From positions 248,001 to 312,000 of the forward strand of contig CAJBEU010000002.1 of assembly GCA_903952265.1 (NCBI GenBank): a stretch of 64,000 bases of DNA, written 5' to 3'. This DNA is from an uncultured Rickettsiales bacterium. GTDB taxonomy: Bacteria > Pseudomonadota > Alphaproteobacteria > Rickettsiales > Rickettsiaceae. Shown piece after piece: positions 10,622 through 20,264 of the stretch. The notes under the pieces are model-generated. The model ran no database searches. It was not told where the DNA came from and saw only the letters and a program-made list of their open reading frames with translations. Each line of letters starts with the position of its first letter. The first letter of the stretch is position 1. The position numbers and the translations under genes are program-made.

Positions 10622-11548
10622 ATGTCAGATTTACAGTTGAAAAAGAGTAAGAACACTTCCAATCTTGCTTTAAAAACAGGAATAAGAGCATTAGTTGATA
10701 GCAGTGCTTTTTCTTATAATAAATCCCCTGATCTTAAGCTTTTCGTTGATCAATTTCGCCTTTCTGTCCTCAGCGCTTTTAGCAAAATTACAAATGAGCA
10801 ATTAAAATGCACTCTTGCTGATCCGATCATAGAAAAATTTACAAAAGCTGAAAATTCTGGTCTTTTTAAAGGAGCTGGAGATGTATTTTTACCTTTTGGT
10901 TCAAGGGCAGCTAAGTTCTTTGGCTGCATTGGTCTTGACGAAAGCTTGGTTTTTCCTTTAGTAGAGTTTCTACTTGGAAATAACAATCCTCAAGATTTTT
11001 CAGTTAAACAAAGAAGTCTTAGTGAAGAGCCTTTAACTTTGATTGAGCGGGTTGTGATAAAAAAAATTGCAAAAATTGTCCTGCACGCTTTGCAAGAAGG
11101 ATTTTCTTTTGTTTCGGATTCTCCTTTTATGATAGGTGAAATAGAACAAAATTTTTCAATGGATAAAGATTCTAAAGAGGGCGTAATTCTATATTTGCCA
11201 CTTAAAATTGAATCAGATCTCTGCAAAGGCTCTTTAAGTGTTACCATAACATTTAATCAAAACAAATTTTCTAATTTAACTAGTCGAAGTTTAAGTAATT
11301 CAGAAAATTCTAAAAATGTGGCTGATTTGATTAAAAATTCTGCTTTCTCTCTTGAGGGAACGATTTATGATAAAAATTTCAAAAATTTGTCAGAATTGCT
11401 AAAACTTAAGGTTGGAGAAACTTTAATATTAGAACACAATATTAATAACGATATATTTCTAAGATGTGAGAATTTTACCATAGCTCAGGGAAAGGTGGGT
11501 GAGTTTCATAAAAATATTGCCATGAAAATAACTCAAATAAGTTCTTAG
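10622..11548 (+). CDS. fliM: Flagellar motor switch protein FliM
   Basis: FliM forms the middle of the cytoplasmic C-ring and normally receives CheY-P to switch rotation. The 308-residue protein has the CheC-like middle domain (KFFGCIGLDESLVFPLVEFL, then PLTLIERVVIKKIAKIVLHA) and a C-terminal SpoA domain (LSELLKLKVGETLILEHNIN, then AQGKVGEFHKNIAMKI). The N-terminal CheY-binding motif, usually close to LSQDEIDALL, is absent: the protein begins MSDLQLKKSKNTSNLALKTG. This suggests that switching is lost or differs. It lies between fliL and motE. Family call firm, functional inference moderate. Confidence 0.9.
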   Translation: MSDLQLKKSKNTSNLALKTGIRALVDSSAFSYNKSPDLKLFVDQFRLSVLSAFSKITNEQLKCTLADPIIEKFTKAENSGLFKGAGDVFLPFGSRAAKFFGCIGLDESLVFPLVEFLLGNNNPQDFSVKQRSLSEEPLTLIERVVIKKIAKIVLHALQEGFSFVSDSPFMIGEIEQNFSMDKDSKEGVILYLPLKIESDLCKGSLSVTITFNQNKFSNLTSRSLSNSENSKNVADLIKNSAFSLEGTIYDKNFKNLSELLKLKVGETLILEHNINNDIFLRCENFTIAQGKVGEFHKNIAMKITQISS

Positions 11549-11614
11549 ATATTTTTTCATGTACCTGTGTTATGTCCTTGCAACAGGACTAGTTATAAAT
11601 AAATCTTAAGTTTT

Positions 11615-12205
11615 ATGAATTTTGGAATTTTTGTTTTGCTTTTGCCGGTCTTTTGGCAATGCGCTTTTGCGGATAAAAGCTTTCAAGAGAAATCTTTGGT
11701 TTTGCAGGAACAACAGCAAAATACACTCAAGGAGGAATCTATAAATATAAAAAGCAACATTCCAAATATTGGAACCTCTTTCAGCGCTTCGGAAGTCAGA
11801 GTGCTTAGCCAATTATCTGAGAGAAGGAATAAAATTCTACAAGAATCAATAGCTCTAAAGAACAAAGAAATATCTTTGAGGGCAATTGAGCACAATATAG
11901 AGAGAAAAATTCGTGATTTAGAGCTATTGAGAGAGAAAGTTGAAAAAGCAAGTCTTGCTCTACAATCTAAAGATGACGAAAAAGTAAAAAGCCTTGTCAA
12001 AATCTATGAAAATATGAATCCAAGGAGAGCTGCGCAAATATTTGATGAAATAGAATTAGAAACCTTGATTCAAATAATTTGCTCTATGAAGGAAATCAAA
12101 GTTTCTGCAATTCTAGCTAATATGGAAATTTCCAAAGCTAAAGAGCTTTCGGTTGCTTTGACAAAACGCACTACCAAGAATAATTTTAATGTGTTGTATG
12201 AATAA
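11615..12205 (+). CDS. motE: Flagellar motility chaperone MotE-like
   Basis: MotE is a periplasmic chaperone described in alphaproteobacteria that stabilises the motor protein MotC. The 196-residue protein has a short signal peptide (MNFGIFVLLLPVFWQCAFAD), a coiled-coil centre (KEISLRAIEHNIERKIRDLE) and a C-terminal MgtE_N-like domain with YENMNPRRAAQIFDEIELET and then KVSAILANMEISKAKELSVA, the hallmark of the family. It follows fliM by 66 bases, and its last codons overlap the start of the Skp-like gene. Confidence in the family is good. The MotC partner is not in this window, so its exact client is unknown. Confidence 0.8.
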   Translation: MNFGIFVLLLPVFWQCAFADKSFQEKSLVLQEQQQNTLKEESINIKSNIPNIGTSFSASEVRVLSQLSERRNKILQESIALKNKEISLRAIEHNIERKIRDLELLREKVEKASLALQSKDDEKVKSLVKIYENMNPRRAAQIFDEIELETLIQIICSMKEIKVSAILANMEISKAKELSVALTKRTTKNNFNVLYE

Positions 12206-12758
12206 ACTTTTTTATTATTTGCTCAATTGTGCAGTTTTGGTTGTATCCTTACCTAATCTATCTCTTGGTATTGAACTACCTGGAAATATAGGGGTTGTGG
12301 ACGTACAGACTGTTTGGAATAAATCAGCTGTAACTCAAGATCTCAACGGTAAGGTTTCTTTAATGGAAAAGGAACTTTCCGAAAAAATAAAAAAACTCGA
12401 ACACAGTACTAAAAATGAGGAAAAAGAACTGTTTTTGAAAAAAAAATCCAATCCTAAAAAAAAGGAAGTGTTAAAACAGCTTGAAGATTTAAGAAAAAGA
12501 AATCTTGATTTTCAAAGAACTATTGGTGAGACTAAAACTCGCATGAGTCAAATTTGTTCAAGGACTCAGAGAAAAATCTACCTAATTATCTTGGAAATAG
12601 TTGAAGAAATTGCTAAAGAGAAAAAACTTTCTGTAGTATTGCCAGACAATGTTGTGATGTTTCATTCTGAAAGGATTAATATCACAGAAATAGTATTAGA
12701 AAGATTAGATAAGAGAATATCTTCAGTAGATATAAAAGATCTAGAAGAAGAAAAGTAG
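12198..12758 (+). CDS. OmpH/Skp-family periplasmic chaperone
   Basis: The product of about 186 residues begins with a signal peptide (MNKLFYYLLNCAVLVVSLPN), followed by IGVVDVQTVWNKSAV, the short beta strand that starts Skp/OmpH proteins. A long lysine- and glutamate-rich coiled coil comes next, then the closing segment EEIAKEKKLSVVLPDNVVMF, which matches the Skp C-terminal strand. Skp-like proteins shield unfolded outer-membrane proteins in the periplasm. The usual neighbours bamA and lpxD are absent. Instead its ATG lies inside the last codons of motE, so a role in folding flagellar or surface proteins is possible. An ATG three codons earlier (12189) is the alternative start. Confidence 0.75.
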   Translation: MNKLFYYLLNCAVLVVSLPNLSLGIELPGNIGVVDVQTVWNKSAVTQDLNGKVSLMEKELSEKIKKLEHSTKNEEKELFLKKKSNPKKKEVLKQLEDLRKRNLDFQRTIGETKTRMSQICSRTQRKIYLIILEIVEEIAKEKKLSVVLPDNVVMFHSERINITEIVLERLDKRISSVDIKDLEEEK

Positions 12759-12819
12759 TTTTTTGGCGTAATTTGGGCTGATTATCAAAGTCCTAAAAAT
12801 TTATATTTAAGGTATTACT

Positions 12820-13470
12820 ATGCATTTTGTTCCGATCGTTATTGAGCAAACTGGTAAAGGAGAGAGAGCATACGATATTTATTCTAGGTTGTTAAAAGAA
12901 AGGATAGTGTTTGTGTGCGGTCCAATAGAAGACTATAGTGCAAACCTAGTGATCGCTCAGTTATTATTTCTTGAAGCAGAAAATCCGGATAAAGATGTTT
13001 TTCTTTACATCAATTCTCCTGGAGGAGTAGTAACATCCGGTCTTGCAATATACGACACGATGCAATACATAAAGCCTAATGTTGTAACCTTGTGCCTAGG
13101 TCAAGCTTGTTCTATGGGATCATTACTTCTTGCAGCTGGAGCAAAAAATAAAAGATATGCTCTGCGTAATGGCCGTATAATGATTCATCAACCTTCCGGA
13201 GGATATCATGGCCAAGCTACAGACATAGAAATTCACGCCAGGGAAACTCTTAAACTAAAATCTTTGTTAAACAATTTATACTCAAAACATACAAACAGAA
13301 ACGTGAGAGAAATAGAAAAGAATCTGGAAAGGGACAACTTTATGTCTCCAGAACAGGCAATTGATTTTGGCTTGATAGATAGCATTATCGAACACGGATC
13401 TGATATTCATTCTAACGCAATGCCTACGGAGAAACGTGAAAAAAATAATAAATCATCCGGAAAGGAATAG
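12820..13470 (+). CDS. clpP: ATP-dependent Clp protease proteolytic subunit ClpP
   Basis: ClpP forms the tetradecameric serine-protease chamber fed by the ClpX or ClpA unfoldases. The 216-residue product has the catalytic serine in [15 protein letters not shown] (Ser98), the histidine in [10 protein letters not shown] (His123) and the aspartate in [12 protein letters not shown] (Asp172), which together form the catalytic triad. It has a basic, polar tail after residue 195. The usual downstream gene clpX is not here but about 19 kb away at 32891-34162 on the other strand. RNase P RNA follows on the same strand. Confident call. Confidence 0.97.
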   Translation: MHFVPIVIEQTGKGERAYDIYSRLLKERIVFVCGPIEDYSANLVIAQLLFLEAENPDKDVFLYINSPGGVVTSGLAIYDTMQYIKPNVVTLCLGQACSMGSLLLAAGAKNKRYALRNGRIMIHQPSGGYHGQATDIEIHARETLKLKSLLNNLYSKHTNRNVREIEKNLERDNFMSPEQAIDFGLIDSIIEHGSDIHSNAMPTEKREKNNKSSGKE

Positions 13471-13589
13471 TTTCCTGTTTTTGAACAAGCGCTGAGTTTG
13501 AATTGGGGAATTATTTTATTCAGCGTGAATTTGATGCTCATACCAAAAAAGGACTTTGACTCTTGTAATATCCTCTCTACAATCCTATT

Positions 13590-13974
13590 GCGGTGGTTGG
13601 GCAATGGCACTTATATTAGGTAGGTGAGGAAAGTCCGGGCTCCAGGAGAGGTGGTACTGGGTAACACCCAGCTAGATGTTTTTTCATCTAAGGGCTAGTG
13701 CAACAGAAATTATACCGCTGAGCATTTTTTAATGCTTAGTAAGGGTGAAATGGTGTGGTAAGAGCGCACCGGTATTTTGGCGACAAAATACGCAAGGTAA
13801 ACCCTACCAGGAGCAAGATCGAATAAGCACGATTTTCCATTTTTTGGCCAAATTCTCCATTTGTATGTCGTGCGGGTAGATTGCTTGAGGTTTTCAGCAA
13901 TGAAAATCCTAGACGAATCATTGTCACAACTGAGAAATTCTTAGTTGTACAGAACCCGGCTTATAGACCACCGC
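13590..13974 (+). ncRNA. rnpB: RNase P RNA, bacterial class A
   Basis: The RNA subunit of RNase P cleaves tRNA precursors at their 5' ends. The conserved core elements appear in order: GAGGAAAGTCCGGGCTCC at 13624-13641, then AGGGTGAAATGGTGTGGTAA and AGAGCGCACCGG, and near the end ACAGAACCCGGCTTATAGAC. The terminal helix P1 is formed by GCGGTGGT at the 5' end and ACCACCGC at the 3' end, which sets both limits. The length of about 385 bases is normal for class A. It lies between clpP (same strand) and the ATP synthase genes (opposite strand). Confidence 0.95.
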
Positions 13975-14311
13975 ATTTCTTATTGATTAGATGAAAAAAA
14001 CTGCAATTAACACCATTTTGGGCTCATTGATGTTTTTAAGCGTTGGAATTTGCCATCAGGGTTCTAAAAATTCCATTTGGAGTAGATCTACCAGGATTTT
14101 TAACAAATCATTGTTTATAACTGAGAGGTTTTTGATTACACAGAAAGTAGCTTATGTTCTGTTGCAATGCTGTATCTAACTCGCCAGAGAGAAAATTTGA
14201 CTATTAAAAATAAAGAGTAGGAGTTTTGATACCCTCTAAGTAAGGCATTTGCGCTAGCATTACCAGAAGTTCGGTCCATATTTGTTAGTATCCATCGATG
14301 ATAAGGAAATA
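13975..14311. other. Gene-free stretch between rnpB and atpF
   Basis: No convincing gene was found in these 337 bases. A 62-codon plus-strand reading from 13991 begins like a secreted peptide (MKKTAINTILGSLMFLSVGI), but after about residue 23 another frame reads VLKIPFGVDLPGFLTNHCL, so this may be the scrap of a small decayed gene. No terminator-like hairpin with a T run was seen for rnpB or for the atp operon that ends at 14312. Confidence 0.3.
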
Positions 14312-14776
14312 TTATCTCTGAAGTTTCTCCAACGCCTGGCAGACTTCCAGCACAGAATCTTGTTCCGTTTTTTCTTTGGAGAGGGTTTCTGTCAAGATTT
14401 GGCAAGTACTTTTTAGTATATCTTTTTGAACATCAGCACTCTTTCTTTTGTAAGACAGCTCTAAAGAGTTTTGCATTGAAGCAATTTTTGAGTCTTTAAG
14501 GAACTCGAGATCTGTCTTTTTCTTCAATATGGCGTTTTGAGCTGCTATTCTAGATTCTTTTAAAAGGGAAGATTTTTTATGCGGCAAGTCGCCAATATTT
14601 TTTATAGCTTCTTGCCTCAAGATTTCCAATTCCTGTTTTAAAGATTCGAGTTCTGAGAATTCTTTGCGAACTTTTATAATTTCGTTGTCAAAAAACATTA
14701 AGGCAGACTTTCGTACTTTTACGTACAAAAACAAGACAAAAAGTAAAAAAGCAAATCCTAACCAAATATCTACCAT
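14312..14776 (-). CDS. atpF: ATP synthase F0 subunit b
   Basis: Subunit b is part of the peripheral stalk that joins the membrane rotor-stator unit to F1. The 154-residue protein has one N-terminal membrane helix (DIWLGFAFLLFVLFLYVKV) followed by a long charged helix through which it pairs with b'. It is the last gene of atpI-atpB-atpE-atpF'-atpF, the usual alphaproteobacterial order, and starts 6 bases after the end of the b' gene. The sequence is poorly conserved, as is normal for b subunits, so the call depends on architecture and position. Confidence 0.88.
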   Translation of the reverse strand: MVDIWLGFAFLLFVLFLYVKVRKSALMFFDNEIIKVRKEFSELESLKQELEILRQEAIKNIGDLPHKKSSLLKESRIAAQNAILKKKTDLEFLKDSKIASMQNSLELSYKRKSADVQKDILKSTCQILTETLSKEKTEQDSVLEVCQALEKLQR

Positions 14777-14782
14777 AGAAAA

Positions 14783-15238
14783 TTAATGCTTTAATTGATT
14801 ATCATTCGAAGATTTCCTTTGGGATATGAATGCCTCGGCTAGCACGCTGGCAATCTGGTCTTTGTTTTTTAACAGTGAATCAAATTTTTCGTGCATTTTT
14901 TTTTCTTCATTTGCGAGAGCTAAGTCGCAGCTTCTACCTATGTCTTTGAGAGTTTCTTCTGCTTCTTTGTTAAAATTCGTCATCATATCTCCTCTTATTT
15001 GCTTTATTTCGGTGTGAACAAGTTCGAGTTGATTTTTATACTGCTCTTCAAGACTTGCCAGTTCACTTCGCAAAAGCAACACCTCGTTTAACTTTGAGGA
15101 GGCCTCTTCTTTTCTTTGCAAGGTTATTTTATTTAATTTTGGAATTAGCCAAAACTGCGAAAGAAGAAAGAGAGCGCCAAAACATAATAAAAACCATACC
15201 ACAGAGGAGGCATAATAGGTCGTATCCAATTGAGGCAT
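14783..15238 (-). CDS. atpF': ATP synthase F0 subunit b'
   Basis: This second peripheral-stalk subunit starts with MPQLDTTYYASSVVWFLLCF, where PQLD and the following membrane helix are typical of alphaproteobacterial b'. FWLIPKLNKITLQRKEE marks the membrane exit, followed by a charged helical dimerisation region to the end. At 151 residues it has usual length. Having both b and b' is characteristic of alphaproteobacteria and photosynthetic bacteria. It lies 12 bases downstream of atpE. Confident by motif and order. Confidence 0.9.
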   Translation of the reverse strand: MPQLDTTYYASSVVWFLLCFGALFLLSQFWLIPKLNKITLQRKEEASSKLNEVLLLRSELASLEEQYKNQLELVHTEIKQIRGDMMTNFNKEAEETLKDIGRSCDLALANEEKKMHEKFDSLLKNKDQIASVLAEAFISQRKSSNDNQLKH

Positions 15239-15250
15239 TCTTCTAATACC

Positions 15251-15475
15251 TTAAGAAAAAATTATAAGCATGGCTATCACGAATGCAAAAAGCCCCATCG
15301 CTTCAATTAAGCCTGCTCCAATCAGCGCGTTTCTTTGTAAATTGTCAGCAGCGGAAGGGTTTCTTGCTAATCCAGAGAGCAACGAAGAAAATACCAAACC
15401 TACCCCTATAGCAGCTCCTGCCATGCCAAATGCCATTAGCCCAACTCCCAGATATTTATATGTGGATGCGTCCAT
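15251..15475 (-). CDS. atpE: ATP synthase F0 subunit c
   Basis: This 74-residue proteolipid forms the rotating c-ring that carries protons across the membrane. Two membrane helices are joined by the polar loop ARNPSA, and the proton-binding carboxylate is Glu58 in [13 protein letters not shown]. The first helix carries the glycine-rich [17 protein letters not shown]. It has one of the few clear ribosome-binding sites in the window: AAAGAGGATC about 8 bases before the ATG. That AGAGG matches the altered CCTCT end of this 16S rRNA as well as part of a normal site. Subunit c is made in many copies, so a strong site is sensible. Confident call. Confidence 0.96.
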   Translation of the reverse strand: MDASTYKYLGVGLMAFGMAGAAIGVGLVFSSLLSGLARNPSAADNLQRNALIGAGLIEAMGLFAFVIAMLIIFS

Positions 15476-15511
15476 AAAAGATCCTCTTTAAAATTAAAGT
15501 GATTAACAAAA

Positions 15512-16243
15512 CTAATGCAAATTTATGACATCAGCTAGATACACACAAGATAAAATTGCAAAAATGTATGCTTGCAGTATAGCAACGAAAAATTCAAATC
15601 CAACCAATACAACTACTAAGCTAAAAGGTATAAATTTAAACAATAGGGACATCACTATTATTGCGCTGCCAATAACGTGTAACAGTATGTGTCCCGAAGT
15701 AATATTTGCTGCAAGACGTAGAGAAAGGCTTATTGGTTTTGCTAAAAACGAAAAAAGCTCAATCAACACCATAAGAGGGGCTAGCCAAATTGGACATCCA
15801 CTTGGAAGAAACAGTCTAAAAAACCTAATACCGTGAGAAAATATTCCAAACAGTGTAATCACAAGAAATACAACGGCTGAAAGAGAGAAAGTTATGATAA
15901 TTTGGCTCGTGGTTGCAAAACTTTTAGGAAGCATGCCGCAAAAATTTGAGGACAAAACAAATAAAAAGATCGTAAATATTAAAGGCACGAATTTTTTGCC
16001 TTTTTCTTCTCCAATCGTGCTTTCAACCATGTTTACTACCATCTTATGAATCATCTCCACAGATACTTGTAGTTTTGAGGGAACTAATTGAGCAGATCTT
16101 ACAGAGTACCATAGGTACGTTATGCACAAAGATGTGGCAATCATCATGAATAGGCTAGCATTTGTAAAAGCCAGGTTAAGGCCAAAAGGACTAAGCTTTA
16201 CAAGAGGAGCAATAAGAAATTGTTCAAGAGGATTATGACTCAT
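15512..16243 (-). CDS. atpB: ATP synthase F0 subunit a
   Basis: Subunit a forms the proton half-channels beside the c-ring. The 243-residue protein is strongly hydrophobic with five to six membrane helices. The essential arginine is Arg176 in PISLSLRLAANITSGHILLH. Other family marks are SNFCGMLPKSFATTSQI and the C-terminal GFEFFVAILQAYIFAIL. It lies between atpI and atpE. F1 genes are not in this window, as expected where F0 and F1 genes are separate. Confident call. Confidence 0.96.
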   Translation of the reverse strand: MSHNPLEQFLIAPLVKLSPFGLNLAFTNASLFMMIATSLCITYLWYSVRSAQLVPSKLQVSVEMIHKMVVNMVESTIGEEKGKKFVPLIFTIFLFVLSSNFCGMLPKSFATTSQIIITFSLSAVVFLVITLFGIFSHGIRFFRLFLPSGCPIWLAPLMVLIELFSFLAKPISLSLRLAANITSGHILLHVIGSAIIVMSLLFKFIPFSLVVVLVGFEFFVAILQAYIFAILSCVYLADVINLH

Positions 16244-16252
16244 ATTCCAGCT

Positions 16253-16531
16253 TTATCTAGTATTTACTATTTTTTTGATACACTCAAGAGATGCAAGGAC
16301 CAGGCATGCAGTAAGGCATAAATTACCTGACTCAAACCTTTTATCAAGCATATGTCCCAAAACCGTACCAACAATCATAACAGCAAACAAGTCTATCAGA
16401 GTCCTCCACAATACATTACTGGATTTCAGAATCAAGGGACCTTTTCTAGTTTGTTCTGGGCTGTAATACTTTTCAGAAATTTTTGCTATTTTTTCGTCAA
16501 TACTTCTCATCTTTTCAACTTTAGGTTTCAT
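16253..16531 (-). CDS. atpI: ATP synthase accessory protein AtpI
   Basis: AtpI is a small membrane protein that helps assemble the c-ring. The product has an N-terminal charged region and two membrane helices: LIDLFAVMIVGTVLGHMLDK, carrying the conserved G.xxGxxxD pattern, and LCLTACLVLASLECIKKIV. It is the first gene of the F0 operon, 10 bases upstream of atpB. I place the start at ATG 16531 (MKPKVEKMRSIDEK, 92 residues). A TTG at 16579 would extend it to 108, and a second ATG at 16510 would shorten it. Confidence 0.82.
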   Translation of the reverse strand: MKPKVEKMRSIDEKIAKISEKYYSPEQTRKGPLILKSSNVLWRTLIDLFAVMIVGTVLGHMLDKRFESGNLCLTACLVLASLECIKKIVNTR

Positions 16532-16604
16532 CAAACTCTCGTTCTTTTTCAATCTAATAATTACAAAAAAAATTGTCAAATACTCAATACGTCAGCTGAG
16601 TTTG

Positions 16605-19487
16605 CTAAGGTATTTTTAAAAAACGCCCAGTAATACTTTCCGGACATTGTGCAATCATTTCCGGAGTACCAGATGCTACAACGTATCCTCCTTTGTCTCC
16701 TCCTTCTGGTCCTATATCTATTATGTACTCAGCTCTTTTAATAACGTCAATGTTATGTTCTATAACCACAACAGTATTTCCCAGGTCTACAAGCTCATAC
16801 AAAATTGCAAGCAGCCTATTTATGTCTTCGTAATGCAGGCCAGTGGTAGGTTCGTCTAGTATGTACAAAGTTCTGCCGGTAGATCTTTTGGATAATTCTT
16901 TTGCAAGTTTGATTCTTTGGGCTTCTCCTCCAGAGAGTGTGGTAGAAGATTGACCAAGTTTTAAATACCCAAGGCCCACCTTGTTGAGCACGTTAATTTT
17001 TTCCCATATTGCAAAAGTGTTTTCAAAGAATTTAAGACTATCTTCTACCGTCATATCCAAAATTTCGCTAATGGATTTTCCTTTGTATTTGATAGATAAA
17101 GTTTCTTTATTATACCGTGCTCCAAAGCATACATCGCATTTTACGTATACGTCTTGCAAAAAATGCATCTCAATTTTAATTAGACCATCTCCTTTACAAG
17201 CCTCACATCGACCACCTTTTACATTGAAGGAAAATCTGCCAACTTTATATCCTCTAACTTTTGATTCAGACATCATTGAAAAGAAATCTCTTACAAGAGA
17301 GAAGATTCCTACATAAGTTGCAGGATTAGATCTTGGAGTTTTTCCTATCGGAGATTGATCGATTTCTACGACTTTATTAAAAAAATGTACTCCAGTAAGG
17401 GTATCAAATTCTCCGGCTCTGATTTTGTTATCACTATCGATCGCTTTTTGTACTGCTGGGTATAATGTCTCCAGAATAAGGGTTGATTTGCCGCTTCCAG
17501 AAACTCCTGTAACGACACTAAAGGATCCAACTGGTATTTTTATGTCTACATTTTTCAAATTATGAGATCTTGCTCCCTTTAGCTCTAGGAATTTTGGTTC
17601 TGGGGAAGTAGTTTTTTTATCTCTAGTAATTAGAGATTTTGCACCACTTAAATATTGTCCCGTAATACTGTTTTTATTTGAGATTATTTCTTCAACTGTT
17701 CCATAGGCTACAACTTTACCTCCATGAATACCGGCTCCGGGTCCGAAATCTATCAGGTAATCAGAGGCAAACATAGTTTCTGAATCATGTTCCACCACTA
17801 TCACGGTATTGCCTAAATCTCTTAAATGAATGAGAGTTTGTATTAGCTTTTGATTATCTCTTTGATGCAATCCGATAGAAGGTTCGTCCAGTACGTACAA
17901 AACTCCACTTAATCCCGAGCCTATCTGGGATGCCAATCTGATTCTTTGACTTTCTCCTCCAGAAAGTGTTGAAGTTGTTCTGGATAAGGTCAAATATCCT
18001 AGTCCTACACTGTTTAAAAATCCCAATCGAGTGCTTATCTCCTTTAACAATTGTTTTGCTACCGTGTTTTCTTTTTCTGTTAAGTGATTATGTAAGTTTT
18101 CAATCCATTTTGCCATGGATTCAATGTCCATATTTAACACTTGCCCTATGTTAAGTTCGGCAATGCGTACGCATAGAGCCTCCCATCTTAACCGATAGCC
18201 GTTACATTCTGAACATGTTTGTTTTTCCTGATATTTGTAAAATAAGTCTTCCGAAAAAGTACTGGAAGAATTTTTGCTCATTTCAACAAGATATGGAATT
18301 ATACCTTCAAAAGCTTTGCGAGTTTTATCTGAACGATTATTAGTATTGCCTAAAAATTCAATTTCCTCTTCAGAGCCATGAAACATAACGTCTAAAGCTT
18401 TTTGAGACATCATGTTAAGAGGAGTGTCTAGGGTATAGCCAAAATGCTTTACGACCGAGCCTAAAACCTGAATAACAAATTGAGGTTGTTGGTAGGCAAA
18501 ACATTTAATTGCTCCATCTTTTATGCTTAAGGAATGATCCGGAGCTATTAGATCAGGTGCAAAGAACATTATATGACCAAGGCCTTGACAAACTTGGCAA
18601 GCCCCAAAGGGACTATTAAAAGAGAATAATCTTGGCTCTAAAGAGGGCACCTGAAAGCCCGATACAGGGCAGGAATAGCGCTCTGAAAAAAGCATGTTTT
18701 TACTCTGAAGTGCCTTTGCTTTTTCTTGATTAAAACCTTCTGGCAGAGAGTTCACTTTCACTTCTACTATACCATTTCCGATTTGTAGAGCAGTTTCAAA
18801 AGCTTGGGCTAGTCTACTTTTTGATTCAGAGTCCATCAGTATCTTATCTATTACGATTGAGATGTTATGAACTTTGGTTTTTTCTATTAATGGAATGCTT
18901 TCGTGTAAGTCAAACTCAGCTTCGTCGATTATCGCTGTGTCAAATCCTTGCTTTTTCTGCCATTCTAACTCTTTTTTAAACTCTCCTTTTTTCCCTTTTG
19001 CAATGGGAGCGAGTACGTATATTTTAGATCCATTGGGTAGGTTAAATGTAGTGTTGACCATCTCTTCTACAGTTTGGCTTTTTATAGGCAAATTGGTTGC
19101 GGGAGAAAAGGGAACCCCCACTCTGGCAAACAAAAGTCTCAAGTAGTCGTTAATTTCAGTAACTGTTCCAACTGTGGATCTTGGGTTTTTGGAAGTAGTT
19201 TTTTGGTCGATTGCAATTGCAGGAGAAAGACCACTTATCGAGGTAACGTCAGGTTTATTTTGAAGCTGAAGAAATTGTCTCGCGTAAGCAGAAAGGCTTT
19301 CTACGTATCGTCTTTGTCCTTCCGCGTATATTGTGTCAAAAGCAAGAGAAGATTTTCCAGAACCACTAAGACCAGTAATTACTACCAATTTGTTACAAGG
19401 AATATCTACATCTACATTTTTTAAATTATGCTCGTTTGCTCCTCTAACTTTTATCCAATTTTCAAAATGTGACGAATTACTACTCAT
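16605..19487 (-). CDS. uvrA: Excinuclease ABC subunit A
   Basis: UvrA is the damage-recognition ATPase of nucleotide excision repair and acts with UvrB and UvrC. The 960-residue protein has two ABC modules: Walker A motifs [13 protein letters not shown] near residue 40 and [13 protein letters not shown] near 655, and two LSGGE signatures ([14 protein letters not shown] and [14 protein letters not shown]). The C-terminal zinc finger (RCEACKGDG ... CDVCFG) is complete. In the first zinc module the second cysteine is replaced (CPVSGF), a variant I recall as common in alphaproteobacteria. uvrC is at 52626 and uvrB is not in the window. Confident call. Confidence 0.98.
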   Translation of the reverse strand: MSSNSSHFENWIKVRGANEHNLKNVDVDIPCNKLVVITGLSGSGKSSLAFDTIYAEGQRRYVESLSAYARQFLQLQNKPDVTSISGLSPAIAIDQKTTSKNPRSTVGTVTEINDYLRLLFARVGVPFSPATNLPIKSQTVEEMVNTTFNLPNGSKIYVLAPIAKGKKGEFKKELEWQKKQGFDTAIIDEAEFDLHESIPLIEKTKVHNISIVIDKILMDSESKSRLAQAFETALQIGNGIVEVKVNSLPEGFNQEKAKALQSKNMLFSERYSCPVSGFQVPSLEPRLFSFNSPFGACQVCQGLGHIMFFAPDLIAPDHSLSIKDGAIKCFAYQQPQFVIQVLGSVVKHFGYTLDTPLNMMSQKALDVMFHGSEEEIEFLGNTNNRSDKTRKAFEGIIPYLVEMSKNSSSTFSEDLFYKYQEKQTCSECNGYRLRWEALCVRIAELNIGQVLNMDIESMAKWIENLHNHLTEKENTVAKQLLKEISTRLGFLNSVGLGYLTLSRTTSTLSGGESQRIRLASQIGSGLSGVLYVLDEPSIGLHQRDNQKLIQTLIHLRDLGNTVIVVEHDSETMFASDYLIDFGPGAGIHGGKVVAYGTVEEIISNKNSITGQYLSGAKSLITRDKKTTSPEPKFLELKGARSHNLKNVDIKIPVGSFSVVTGVSGSGKSTLILETLYPAVQKAIDSDNKIRAGEFDTLTGVHFFNKVVEIDQSPIGKTPRSNPATYVGIFSLVRDFFSMMSESKVRGYKVGRFSFNVKGGRCEACKGDGLIKIEMHFLQDVYVKCDVCFGARYNKETLSIKYKGKSISEILDMTVEDSLKFFENTFAIWEKINVLNKVGLGYLKLGQSSTTLSGGEAQRIKLAKELSKRSTGRTLYILDEPTTGLHYEDINRLLAILYELVDLGNTVVVIEHNIDVIKRAEYIIDIGPEGGDKGGYVVASGTPEMIAQCPESITGRFLKIP

Positions 19488-19722
19488 TTTCTTTATTTTT
19501 CTAGATTTTTTAGAGCATGTTTTTATTGTAATTTTTGCAAACCTAAATCAACATGCGTTATGTCTGTTTTTTTGTTGCTTAAGAAAAAACTCGTTGGATT
19601 CTAGGACACGCTTTATGTGGGCTTCGTTGAAGCTCTAGTTTATCGTGTTAAGTCTTGTAAGTATAGTGGAAACACTTTTGATGAGTAACAAAAGTATTAA
19701 AAATTAAGTTATCACTGATCGT

Positions 19723-20178
19723 ATGGCTTTAGGGATTAATAAGGTAACGCTTCTTGGAAACGTTGGGCATGAGCCCGAAATTCGCTCGACTCAAGATGGA
19801 AGGGAATTTGCCACCTTTTGGTTTGCAACAACAGAAACTTGGCGCGATAAATCGACAGGAGATAAGAAAGAAAACACCGAGTGGCACAGAATTGTAGCAT
19901 TTAGTGAAGGGTTAGTGGACATTGTACGTAATTATGTCAAAAAAGGAACCAAACTTTACCTGGAGGGATCTTTAAGAACTCGCAAATTTCCCGACGCAGC
20001 AACTGGACAAGATAGAAGTAGCACCGAGGTAATTCTGCAAGGTCACGGAGTATTAATCTTACTTGATAACAAACGTACCAATAAATCTGAAGGCGACTTT
20101 TCTAATCAGTCATCAAAAAATGAAAGAACTTCTAGTGATTCTGTAGACTCTGAACTTGATGATTCTGTACCTTTTTGA
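19723..20178 (+). CDS. ssb: Single-stranded DNA-binding protein
   Basis: SSB coats single-stranded DNA during replication and repair and recruits partners through its acidic tail. The 151-residue product has the OB fold with MALGINKVTLLGNVGHEPEI, FWFATTETWRDKSTGDKKEN and TEWHRIVAFSEGLVDIVRNY, followed by a polar linker and the partner-binding tip ELDDSVPF, equivalent to DDDIPF. It lies divergent from uvrA across 235 bases, the ancestral arrangement. I found no alphaproteobacterial SOS box (GAAC-N7-GAAC or its complement) in that gap. A hairpin terminator follows at 20243. Confidence 0.97.
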   Translation: MALGINKVTLLGNVGHEPEIRSTQDGREFATFWFATTETWRDKSTGDKKENTEWHRIVAFSEGLVDIVRNYVKKGTKLYLEGSLRTRKFPDAATGQDRSSTEVILQGHGVLILLDNKRTNKSEGDFSNQSSKNERTSSDSVDSELDDSVPF

Positions 20179-20242
20179 TTTCTTCTAAGTTTGAATTTTA
20201 AGCTCTTCTCTCTGAAATTCTTTTCTGAAGCCTGGAATTTCG

Positions 20243-20264
20243 CCTCTCGTTTGAGAGGATTTTT
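20243..20264 (+). terminator. Terminator of ssb
   Basis: CCTCTC at 20243-20248 pairs with GAGAGG at 20253-20258 around a GTTT loop, followed by ATTTTT. It lies 65 bases after the ssb stop and has its T run on the plus strand only. Confidence 0.65.

Noticed and set aside
13991-14179. Small secreted peptide gene after rnpB
   Set aside because: Only the first 23 residues look plausible and the frame then appears to shift, so it is noted as part of the gene-free stretch rather than as a gene.
19488-19722. SOS box between uvrA and ssb
   Set aside because: Neither GAAC-N7-GAAC nor GTTC-N7-GTTC occurs in the gap, so no LexA site can be claimed.
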